From positions 186,001-250,000 of the forward strand of contig NZ_SOCP01000005.1 of NCBI RefSeq assembly GCF_004364325.1: a stretch of 64,000 nucleotides of DNA, read 5' to 3'. The stretch is from Actinophytocola oryzae. GTDB lineage: Bacteria; Actinomycetota; Actinomycetes; Mycobacteriales; Pseudonocardiaceae. Within the stretch, counting starts at the first letter, position 1. The number at the start of each line of letters is the position of its first letter. The notes below the pieces were generated by a model. It did no database searches. It saw only the letters and a program-made list of their open reading frames with translations, and had not been told where the DNA came from. The position numbers were made by a program, and so were the translations under genes. Positions 51,744-59,212 of this stretch are shown here, one piece after another.

Positions 51744-53232
51744 GGATCTCCTCGCCTTCCTTGATGGCCTTCTCGAGCCGGTCGAACGCCGGGTCGCCGA
51801 GGAACATCCGGAACTCCACGACCACCGCCTGCGGCACGGTCCGCCTGGCCCGCTCGGCGAGGTCGGAGTGCGTGAGCACCAGGCGCGAGTCCGTCGGGAG
51901 GTCGGCGATGGCGACGTGCTCGACGGCCACGCCGTACGGCTTGAGCCGCGTGCGCATCTGGCTCGCCAGCATGACGCTCGACCCCATACCGGCGTCGCAC
52001 GCGACGACGACCGTCTTCACTTCGCTGCCGAGGATCACCGGGGCGGTGGTCACCGCGCCGTTCTCGGAGACGGAGCCGGCGACCGGGGCGGCAGTCGCCG
52101 GCAGCTCGGTGGCGTCACCGGACGCCACACCGGCACCCGCCTGCTCGGGGATGGTCGCCGTGGCCTCGTCCTCGACGTCAGCGCCCCGGCCGAACTTCAG
52201 CAGGGCCGCGGCGACGATGAACGCGACAGCCGTGGCCATCACGATGGACAGCAGCACGCTGACGTGACCACCGCGCGGCGTGACCGCGATGTAGGCGAAG
52301 ATGCTGCCCGGAGCGGGCGGCGCGACGAGCCCGGAGTTCGTGACCATCGCGGTCGCGACACCGGCCATGCCACCGGCCATGGCGGCGATGATCAGCCGCG
52401 GCTTCATCAGCAGGTACGGGAAGTAGATCTCGTGGATGCCGCCGAAGAAGTGGATGATGATCGCGCCGGGCGCGCTCGCCCGCAGGCGCTTCGGGCCGAA
52501 GAACCAGTACGCGAGCAGGATGCCGAGGCCGGGGCCGGGGTTCGTCTCGATCATGAACAGGATCGACTGGCCGGTCTCGCGGGCCTGGTCGAGGCCGAGC
52601 GGGCTGAACACGCCGTGGTTGATGGCGTTGTTGAGGAACAGGGCCTTCGCAGGCTCGACGATGATCGAGACGAGCGGCAGGAGGCTGTTGTCCACCAGGA
52701 AGTCCACGGCCTTGCTGGCCGCGTTGGTGAGCCCCTGCACGATCGGCCCGATGCCGACCACACCGACCAACGCGAGGCCGCCGCCGAGGATGCCGAGCGA
52801 GAAGTTGTTGACCAGCATCTCGAAGCCGGTCTTGATCTTCCCCTCGATCCTGCGGTCGAAGAGTTTCAACAGGAACGCGGCGAGCGGTCCCATGATCATC
52901 GCGCCGAGGAACATCGGCACGTCGGCGCCGACGACCACGCCCATGGTGGCGATCGCGCCGATCACCGCACCGCGCTGGCCGTGCACCATCCGACCACCGG
53001 TGTAGCCGATGAGGATCGGTAGTAAGTACTTGATGGTCGGGTCGACGAGCCCGGCGAGGGTCTCGTTCGGCAACCATCCCTTGGGGATGAACAGGGCGGT
53101 GATCAGACCCCAGGCGATGAAGGCGCCGATGTTGGGCATGATCATGCCGGCGAGCCTGCTGCCGAGGCGCTGCACACTGGCGCGCCAGCTGTTGCCCTGC
53201 AGGTTCTTGAGGTGTGAGATGTCAGTCGTCAT
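51736..53232 (-). CDS. mtlA: PTS EIICB transporter, mannitol-type
   Basis: This 498-residue protein has an IIC domain (about eight spans, residues 20-360) and an IIB domain linked by a Pro/Ala-rich segment. The IIC substrate motif is GGIHEIYFPY, and INHGVFSPLG is also conserved. The phosphorylated Cys412 is in VACDAGMGSS. The architecture matches MtlA without its own EIIA, which is supplied as a separate gene. The start MTTDISHL overlaps fruK by four bases. Mannitol is the default guess, but the dehydrogenase and kinase context leaves other hexitols or pentitols possible. Confidence 0.92.
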   Translation of the reverse strand: MTTDISHLKNLQGNSWRASVQRLGSRLAGMIMPNIGAFIAWGLITALFIPKGWLPNETLAGLVDPTIKYLLPILIGYTGGRMVHGQRGAVIGAIATMGVVVGADVPMFLGAMIMGPLAAFLLKLFDRRIEGKIKTGFEMLVNNFSLGILGGGLALVGVVGIGPIVQGLTNAASKAVDFLVDNSLLPLVSIIVEPAKALFLNNAINHGVFSPLGLDQARETGQSILFMIETNPGPGLGILLAYWFFGPKRLRASAPGAIIIHFFGGIHEIYFPYLLMKPRLIIAAMAGGMAGVATAMVTNSGLVAPPAPGSIFAYIAVTPRGGHVSVLLSIVMATAVAFIVAAALLKFGRGADVEDEATATIPEQAGAGVASGDATELPATAAPVAGSVSENGAVTTAPVILGSEVKTVVVACDAGMGSSVMLASQMRTRLKPYGVAVEHVAIADLPTDSRLVLTHSDLAERARRTVPQAVVVEFRMFLGDPAFDRLEKAIKEGEEIRG

Positions 53233-54197
53233 TGAGTCTGCTCCATCCCGTGCCGTGGCCCGTCGAGGGCGCGTGTGAGGTCGACCGAGGCGTGACTGCG
53301 CACGGACGCGCGGTCCACGTCGCCGGGTCCGGGCATCCGGCTCCCTGGCAACCGGACCGCCGCCGCACCCCACGACAACGCCTCGACTAGTGCATCCCCG
53401 CCGGTCACCCCACCGGCCAGATACCCGGCGAGCATCGCGTCTCCCGCACCGACCGCACTTCGGCCGCGATCGACCGGCGACTCGCCGTACCGCACCCCCA
53501 TACCCCCGCCGACCAGCACCGCGCCGTCGGCGCCGAGGCTGGCCAGAACTCTCTCCGCCCCTGTCTCGCACATGGTGGTCGCGGCGGCGACCACGTCGTC
53601 GAGCGTGTCCATCGGACGGCCCGCGAACTCCGCGAGCTCGTCCCTGTTCGGCTTCACCAGCGCGGGCCTGGCACCCAGCGCCGCGGTGAGCGCGGGCCCG
53701 GACGTGTCGACCGCGAAGCGCACCCCGCGCTCGGTCAACCGGTTCCCCAGCTCGCAGTAGAACGTGTCCGGCACGCCAGGCGGCAGGCTGCCGCTCGCCA
53801 CGACCCAGTCGGCCGTCGCCGAGGTGTCCAGGACCGCCTTGACGATGCGCTCGAGGTCGTCGGGCGCCAGCACGCTGCCCGGCTCGTTGATCTTCGTGAC
53901 CGAGCCGTCCGGCTCGACGAGGCTCACGTTCGACCTGGTGTGGCCGGTGACCGGCACCGCGCACACGTCGATTCCCTCCTCCTCCAACAGCTCGGTCAGC
54001 TGCCTGCCCTCCGGGCCACCACGCGGGATCACCGCGCACGTCGGCAGCTTGTGGGCCGCCAGGGCCCGCGCGACGTTCACGCCCTTGCCACCTGGGTCGA
54101 GCCGCGTGGCCGCGGCCCGGACCATCTCGCCCCGCACCAGCGCGGGGATCTCGATGGTCCGGTCGAGACTCGGGTTCAACGTGAGCGTCAGGATCAT
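53229..54197 (-). CDS. fruK: PfkB-family 1-phosphofructokinase-like kinase
   Basis: This 322-residue kinase has the family start MILTLTLNPSLDRT and the N-terminal glycine motif DPGGKGVNVARAL. The substrate region is KPNRDEL. The C-terminal catalytic motif is GAGDAMLAGYLAG with Asp as base. It could phosphorylate fructose-1-phosphate or tagatose-6-phosphate. It is 43 bases after the DeoR gene, behind a perfect inverted repeat. Confidence 0.9.
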   Translation of the reverse strand: MILTLTLNPSLDRTIEIPALVRGEMVRAAATRLDPGGKGVNVARALAAHKLPTCAVIPRGGPEGRQLTELLEEEGIDVCAVPVTGHTRSNVSLVEPDGSVTKINEPGSVLAPDDLERIVKAVLDTSATADWVVASGSLPPGVPDTFYCELGNRLTERGVRFAVDTSGPALTAALGARPALVKPNRDELAEFAGRPMDTLDDVVAAATTMCETGAERVLASLGADGAVLVGGGMGVRYGESPVDRGRSAVGAGDAMLAGYLAGGVTGGDALVEALSWGAAAVRLPGSRMPGPGDVDRASVRSHASVDLTRALDGPRHGMEQTQ

Positions 54198-54207
54198 TGC
54201 TGGTCCC

Positions 54208-54226
54208 CGTTCACGTCACGTGAACG
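54208..54226. promoter_or_regulatory. Candidate DeoR operator upstream of fruK
   Basis: CGTTCACGT and ACGTGAACG flank a single C, a perfect 19-bp inverted repeat in the gap between deoR and fruK. A related half, CACGTGAA, occurs at 55054-55061 upstream of deoR. Confidence 0.7.
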
Positions 54227-54240
54227 AGGAGGCGTTGGGT

Positions 54241-55002
54241 TCATGCGCGTACCACCCTTGGCCCTTGCGACTCGATTTCCGCTGCTACCTGGGGGTCGAG
54301 ACCCGTGTCGGAGATGAACAGGTCGATGTCCGACAGCTCGGCGAACCTCGCGAGGTGATCGGAGCTCAGCTTCGTGTGGTCGGCGAGCAGCACGCGGCGC
54401 CGCGCGGCCGTGACCATGGCCTTCTTCACCGCGGCCTCCGCCTGGTCAGGCGTGGTCAGCCCGCGCCGCACGGACAGGCCGTTGGTGGCGATGAAGGCGA
54501 CGTCCACGTACGACTGCGCGAGGATCTCCAGCGCCCACGGGTCCACACACGCGAGCGTGCGGGACCTCACCCGGCCACCGACGAAGAGCACGGTGAAGTT
54601 CGCGCGCGTGGCCAGCGACAACGCCGTGGGCAGTGCGTTGGTGAGGATCGTGAGCTGGCGGTCGACCGGCAGTATCTCGGCGAGCCGGGCGGTGGTCGAG
54701 CCCGCGTCGAGCAGGATCGAGCCCTCCTCGGGCACCTCCGCGAGAGCCGCCTTCGCGATACGGTCCTTCTCCGCGCCGAGCACCGCGTCCCTGGTGGCCA
54801 GGGCGGGCTCGAAACCGAGACGCTCGACGGGGATGGCACCGCCGTGCACGCGACGCAGCAGGCCGTGACGCTCGAGAACGGAGAGGTCGCGCCGGATCGT
54901 CTCGCCGGTCACGGTCAGCTCGGCCGCGAGTTCGGCGACGTCCACCCGGCCCTCGCGACGGGCCCGGTCGACGATGTGCTGCTGCCGTTCTTCTGCGTAC
55001 AT
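54241..55002 (-). CDS. DeoR/GlpR-family regulator of the PTS operon
   Basis: This 253-residue regulator starts with MYAEERQQHI, typical of the family. The helix-turn-helix is VAELAAELTVTGETIRRDLSVLERHGLLRRVHGGA. A sugar-phosphate binding domain follows, with ILLDAGSTT and FIATNGLSVRRGLTTPD. It is the first gene of the PTS operon and probably senses a phosphorylated sugar intermediate. ATGs at 55023 and 55056 are weaker alternative starts. Confidence 0.93.
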   Translation of the reverse strand: MYAEERQQHIVDRARREGRVDVAELAAELTVTGETIRRDLSVLERHGLLRRVHGGAIPVERLGFEPALATRDAVLGAEKDRIAKAALAEVPEEGSILLDAGSTTARLAEILPVDRQLTILTNALPTALSLATRANFTVLFVGGRVRSRTLACVDPWALEILAQSYVDVAFIATNGLSVRRGLTTPDQAEAAVKKAMVTAARRRVLLADHTKLSSDHLARFAELSDIDLFISDTGLDPQVAAEIESQGPRVVRA

Positions 55003-55191
55003 GTGGATTTGCCACCGTTTCATCTGCGTATCGTTGTGTTTACCTGGTTTAGCCACGTGAAGTCAACACTCTGTTCGCGTGGCACTCTAGGTAGCCACTC
55101 CACCACACCCCGATAGGCATGCTTGCCCGTGGCCGTGATATACGCGTAATATTCGCCCACCTAGTGCCCTATCTCTGGTGGTGAGCGGGCG

Positions 55192-55812
55192 TTGTCAGCC
55201 AATGGCTCGGATGCCGGCCAACGGCCCGAGTCGGACCCGGGGCCCCTGAGCGGCGTCCTTCCCCTCGACGAGTTCGAACCACCCACTCCGAGAGCCCTGC
55301 CGATCGGTCCGCGCTCCGCGGTGCCCGCCGGCCGCAAGGGCCTCGCACGGCGGGAGAAGAAGTCGAAGAAGCTCCCACGTGCCGCCAGGCCCGCCGACGA
55401 GTTCGTCTCGCCGCTCGCCGACACCGGCCCGTGGGCCAACCCGAAGGAGGCGCCGCCACTGTCCACCGAGGCGAGCGACCCCAGACAGCTGGTCCGTCCG
55501 TACACCCGCACGGGCGGACGCACCCATGTCGACTTCCGCCTGGAGCTGGAGACACTGCTGTCCACCCCGCACGGCCGCGACCGCGACATCGTGACGTTGC
55601 GGGACGACTACCGGACGATCTGCGAGATGTGCCGGATGCCCCAGTCGACGGCGGAGATCGCGGTCCGGCTCGGGCTGCCGCTCGGTGCCGCGCGCGTGCT
55701 GATCGCGGACGTGGTGACCGCGGAGCTGCTGTTCGTGCACGAGACGGCCACCGAGGACGGCCCGTCGATGGACCTGCTGTACCGGGTGGCCGCCGGCCTC
55801 AGGAAGTTGTAG
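55192..55812 (+). CDS. Orphan DUF742 (CvnC-like) protein
   Basis: This 206-residue protein has a 100-residue Pro/Ala/Lys-rich N-terminus and a C-terminal DUF742 domain starting QLVRPYTRTGGRT. The domain ends LLYRVAAGLRKL, very like CvnC at 35907. No cvnA, B or D is beside it, so it is not part of a local conservon. A TTG start is used in this reading; other starts are possible. Its 3' end overlaps the endonuclease VIII gene by 14 bases on the opposite strand. Confidence 0.8.
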   Translation: MSANGSDAGQRPESDPGPLSGVLPLDEFEPPTPRALPIGPRSAVPAGRKGLARREKKSKKLPRAARPADEFVSPLADTGPWANPKEAPPLSTEASDPRQLVRPYTRTGGRTHVDFRLELETLLSTPHGRDRDIVTLRDDYRTICEMCRMPQSTAEIAVRLGLPLGAARVLIADVVTAELLFVHETATEDGPSMDLLYRVAAGLRKL

Positions 55813-56572
55813 GTCCTGGCTGGCAGCGCGGGCAGTAGTAGGTGATCCGGTCGTCCTGGTGCCCGACGAGCACGGGGCCTCCGCAACGCGCGCAGCCGTG
55901 CCGGTTCTGGCCGTACACCCACAGGTCGCGGCGCCTGCTGCCGGTGGTGTTGCGGATGGGCCGCAAGGCGTTGAACAGCAACAGCTTCCTGGCGAGCCGC
56001 ACGGCCTTCTCCGCGTCGACGTCCGAGACCGACGACCACGGGGAGACGCCGAGCAGGAAACACAGCTCCGACTTGTAGACGTTGCCGACGCCCGCCATCA
56101 CCATCTGGTCGAGCAGCGTCTGGCCGAGCTCGCGCTCCGGCTTCGCCGTGAGGCGGCGGACGGCCTCCGCCTCCTTGGCCGGCGACCAGTCCGGGTCGAG
56201 CAGGTCGGGACCGAGGTGGTCGACGAGCTTGTGCTCGTCGCCAGTGGACACCAGCACCATCTCGACGAGCGAGGTGCCGAGCGCGAACCGTTGCGGCGTC
56301 GCGAGTACGGCACGCACGCGGTGGCCGATCCTCGGCCGTCCGGCGTAGAAGCGCCACGAGCCGTCCATGCCGAGGTGGCAGTGGAAGCTCAGTTCACCGT
56401 CGAACCGCAGGAAGAGGTGCTTGCCGACGGAGACGGCCTTCAGCAGCGTCCGGCCGCTGAGATCCACAGTGGATAGCCGGGGGTGGCGCAGCTCGCCGAC
56501 CACGAGAGGGACACCGGCCATCGCCTCGGTCAGCTTTCGAGCCGTGGCGTAGACGGTGTCACCCTCGGGCAT
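55799..56572 (-). CDS. Endonuclease VIII-like DNA glycosylase (Nei/Fpg family)
   Basis: This 257-residue base-excision repair enzyme starts MPEGDTV, giving the catalytic Pro2 and Glu3. The helix-two-turn-helix reads MVMAGVGNVYKSELCFL. The C-terminal zinc finger has CARCGG and YYCPRC. It removes oxidised bases and cleaves the DNA strand. I chose MPEGDTV over an upstream ATG since N-terminal Pro is required for activity. It ends in an antisense overlap with the DUF742 gene. Confidence 0.94.
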   Translation of the reverse strand: MPEGDTVYATARKLTEAMAGVPLVVGELRHPRLSTVDLSGRTLLKAVSVGKHLFLRFDGELSFHCHLGMDGSWRFYAGRPRIGHRVRAVLATPQRFALGTSLVEMVLVSTGDEHKLVDHLGPDLLDPDWSPAKEAEAVRRLTAKPERELGQTLLDQMVMAGVGNVYKSELCFLLGVSPWSSVSDVDAEKAVRLARKLLLFNALRPIRNTTGSRRRDLWVYGQNRHGCARCGGPVLVGHQDDRITYYCPRCQPGPTTS

Positions 56573-56582
56573 GGGGGCAAGC

Positions 56583-57845
56583 TTAGGCCGTGACGGGCAC
56601 CCGTTGTTGCCGACGCATCGAGGCCGCCAGCGCGAGCCACGCGACCAGCACACCACCCGTCATCGTCAGCGCCATCGCCGGGCCGTCGTTGCCGAGCACC
56701 CCGACGACCGGCGCGATCAACGCGCCAAGGCCGAACTGCGCCGCACCGAGCAGGGCCGCCGCGGTGCCCGCCGCCTCACCGTGGCGGGACAGTGCCAGCG
56801 CCGGCGCGTTCGGCAGGACGAAGCCGACCGCCGCGAGCAGGAGCAGCAGCGGCAGGAGGAACCCCACGAGCCCGCCCGCCCCCGACGCGGCCATCACGAT
56901 CAGCAGCGCACCGAACGCCAGCCCGGCCCCGAGCGCGCCGAACACGATCTGCTGTGCCGTGAAGCGGTTGAGCAGCAACACGTTCACCTGCGACGCCCCG
57001 ATCAGCGCGACCGCCCCGACCGCGAACACGAGCCCGAACTGCTGCTGTGACAACCCGAAGGTGTCCTGCAGCACGAACGACGAGCCGGAGACGTAGGAGA
57101 ACAGTGCCGACATGCCGAGCGCGGCGACGAGCGCGAGCACCACGAACTGCGCGTCGGCGAGCAACATGCGGTAGGTGGCGAGCACCGGGCGGAACGCGCC
57201 GGTGCGCCGGCGCTCCGGCGGCAGGGTCTCCTTCAGCAGGAAGACCGCGACCAGCAGCAGCACGATGCCGAGGGCCGCGAGCACGGCGAAGACCCCGCGC
57301 CACGAGCCGGTCAGCAGCACCGCGGCGCCGATGGACGGCGCGAGGATCGGCGCGGCCCCCATGACGAGCATCAGGCGCGACATCATCGTCGCGGCCGCCT
57401 TGCCAACGAAGAGATCACGGACGACGGCCATCGCCACCACCATGGCGGCCGCCGCGCCGACACCCTGCAGCGTCCGCAGCGTTCCCAGGACGACGACGTT
57501 GGGGGCGACCAGGCACAGCAGCGAGGCGCCGATGTGCACCGCCGTGCCCGCGATGAGCGGCCTGCGCCGACCGAACGCGTCCGAGAGCGGCCCGATCACC
57601 AGCTGCCCGAGGCCGAGCCCGACGAGCGTGCCGGTCAGTGTGAGCTGCACGGCGGACTCGGACGCCCCGAGGTCCGAACCGAGCGCCGGCAGCGCGGGTA
57701 AGTACATGTCGATGGTCAGGGGACCGAGAGCAATGAGAGCGCCGAGGACGAGGATGATCCTGATCCTGGCGGCTCCGGTCGGCGACTCTGCCAACTGCTC
57801 CGAACGGTCCGGTGTGGATGGACTGTGCAGAGTTGCCTGTTCCAT
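56583..57845 (-). CDS. MFS drug exporter, Bcr/CflA type
   Basis: This 420-residue MFS protein has 12 spans. The first span carries LGPLTIDMYLPALP, characteristic of Bcr/CflA, and the loop motif is GPLSDAFGRRRPL. A basic mid-loop contains ETLPPERRR. It begins at MEQATLHS; an upstream TTG adds four residues. It ends ten bases before the Nei-like gene start. Efflux of small antibiotics is the family role. Confidence 0.92.
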   Translation of the reverse strand: MEQATLHSPSTPDRSEQLAESPTGAARIRIILVLGALIALGPLTIDMYLPALPALGSDLGASESAVQLTLTGTLVGLGLGQLVIGPLSDAFGRRRPLIAGTAVHIGASLLCLVAPNVVVLGTLRTLQGVGAAAAMVVAMAVVRDLFVGKAAATMMSRLMLVMGAAPILAPSIGAAVLLTGSWRGVFAVLAALGIVLLLVAVFLLKETLPPERRRTGAFRPVLATYRMLLADAQFVVLALVAALGMSALFSYVSGSSFVLQDTFGLSQQQFGLVFAVGAVALIGASQVNVLLLNRFTAQQIVFGALGAGLAFGALLIVMAASGAGGLVGFLLPLLLLLAAVGFVLPNAPALALSRHGEAAGTAAALLGAAQFGLGALIAPVVGVLGNDGPAMALTMTGGVLVAWLALAASMRRQQRVPVTA

Positions 57846-57894
57846 GACTTGTGGCAACAGGCGGTGCGTCGGCTTTGTTCCGACTTTCCCGTGT

Positions 57895-58122
57895 TCAGAC
57901 GGAAATCGTCATTCTCGTTGCGAGGTCACGCAACTTCCGCTCCGTCTCGGAATCGTGCGGTGCCGTGTAGGTGCACAGCCGCTGGCCGGGATCCGTCGGC
58001 AGCTCCAACGCCTCGAACGTCAGTACCAGCTCGCCCGCCTCCGGGTGCACGACCCGCTTGACCCCGCTGCCACGGTCACGCACGTCCTGGTTCTCCCACA
58101 GCCTGCGGAACTCCTGATCGGC
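57895..58122 (-). pseudogene. 3' remnant of an XRE/MmyB-type regulator
   Basis: About 75 residues match the end of an MmyB-like ligand domain: ADQEFRRLWENQDVR, VVHPEAGELVLTFEALELP and PGQRLCTYTA. The HTH and most of the ligand domain are missing. Upstream, around 58111-58122, the frame runs into the tail of an aldo/keto reductase encoded on the opposite strand. No start signal exists at the junction. Confidence 0.6.
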
Positions 58123-58293
58123 CCGAGGACGATGGACCAGCTGGAGTCCCTCCTCACCGGCGCGGGCACCGTCCTGACCAGTGACGTACTCGACCGGATC
58201 GACGAGATCGTGCCCCCGGGCACCGACCTCAACAAGGCGGACAGCTACTACACCCCACCCGCCCTGACGAACGCGAACCTCCGCCGCCGCTGA
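58111..58293 (+). pseudogene. 3' remnant of an aldo/keto reductase
   Basis: Sixty residues match the C-terminus of YajO/Tas-type aldo/keto reductases: LLIGPRTMDQLESLL, LDRIDEIVPPGTDLN and YTPPALTNANLRRR. The barrel with the catalytic Tyr is absent. The left boundary meets the MmyB remnant on the other strand. A perfect 17-base hairpin follows, consistent with the gene's original terminator. Confidence 0.65.
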
Positions 58294-58305
58294 GGCAGCG
58301 AAGGC

Positions 58306-58344
58306 GAAGGTGAGCAGAGCGCGGGCAGCGCTCTGCTCACCTTC
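58306..58344. terminator. Bidirectional terminator
   Basis: Two 17-base perfect arms (58306-58322 and 58328-58344) enclose GGGCA, between the aldo/keto reductase remnant and the convergent methyltransferase stop. Confidence 0.85.
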
Positions 58345-58362
58345 CTGTCCCTGGTCGTCGTC

Positions 58363-59145
58363 TCAGCGGGTCGCGCCGAGCACGTAGCCTGTCAGGCTCG
58401 CGAAGAACTGGCCGTTCGCCTCGGCCTCCACCAGCGGCGCCCACCACTCGCCGGGTGAGTCCAGCGCACCCGCCGCCACCGCCTCGGCCACCGCGCCCTC
58501 GGCGGCCCTGCGGAAGAACTCGTACGACATCTGCGTGGTGTGCGGGGTGAGGGTCACGTCCTTCATGCCCCTGGACAGGAAGCGGCGGCGCATCTGCCGC
58601 CCACACCAGCCCTGCTTGTGGTGGTCCACCCAGTGCGGCATGAGCGCACGGGTCGTCTCCTGGTCGGGGTGGTCGATGGCGAGCGTGCCGAAGTCGAAGT
58701 CGAACACCGCGAGCCGCCCACCGGGACGCAGTACCCGCACCAGCTCGTCGTCCGCCGCGTCGACGTCGGGGCTGTGCTGGCGCACCAGCTTGACGCGCAC
58801 GCGGTCGAAGGTCGCGTCCGGGAAGGACAGCGAGTGGATGTCACCGCTCATGAACTCCACCGGGCCGCCGCGCCTGCGTGCCTCGGCCAGCATCGCCTCG
58901 CTCAGGTCGACTCCGACGACCCTGCCATGCGGACCCGCGAGCGCCGCGAGCTCACGGGTGTCGTCACCGGGGCCGGAACCGACGTCGAGGATGTGCTTTC
59001 CGTCAAGTGGACCAAGCTGCTCGATGAGGGACTTACGGACCGCTCGTGTCTCCGGGAACGAGTTCACACTGTCGGAGAACCGGATGAACCAGGACGCATC
59101 CTCGGTGTCGTCCACGGCGGTGTACTGCCCAGCGCTCACACTCAT
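58363..59145 (-). CDS. Class I SAM-dependent methyltransferase
   Basis: This 260-residue protein has the SAM-binding motif ILDVGSGPGDDTREL, then VVGVDLSEAMLAEA and LRPGGRLAVFDFDFGT. It belongs to the Methyltransf_11/25 group. The start MSVSAGQY lacks a strong ribosome binding site. It is divergent from the carboxypeptidase gene by 67 bp. The substrate is unknown. Confidence 0.9.
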   Translation of the reverse strand: MSVSAGQYTAVDDTEDASWFIRFSDSVNSFPETRAVRKSLIEQLGPLDGKHILDVGSGPGDDTRELAALAGPHGRVVGVDLSEAMLAEARRRGGPVEFMSGDIHSLSFPDATFDRVRVKLVRQHSPDVDAADDELVRVLRPGGRLAVFDFDFGTLAIDHPDQETTRALMPHWVDHHKQGWCGRQMRRRFLSRGMKDVTLTPHTTQMSYEFFRRAAEGAVAEAVAAGALDSPGEWWAPLVEAEANGQFFASLTGYVLGATR

Positions 59146-59212
59146 GGCGAGCACTCTATGACTCGCAGCGATGTTGGGGAATGATTCACAGCACCCCTGC
59201 CTGGGAGGTCTT

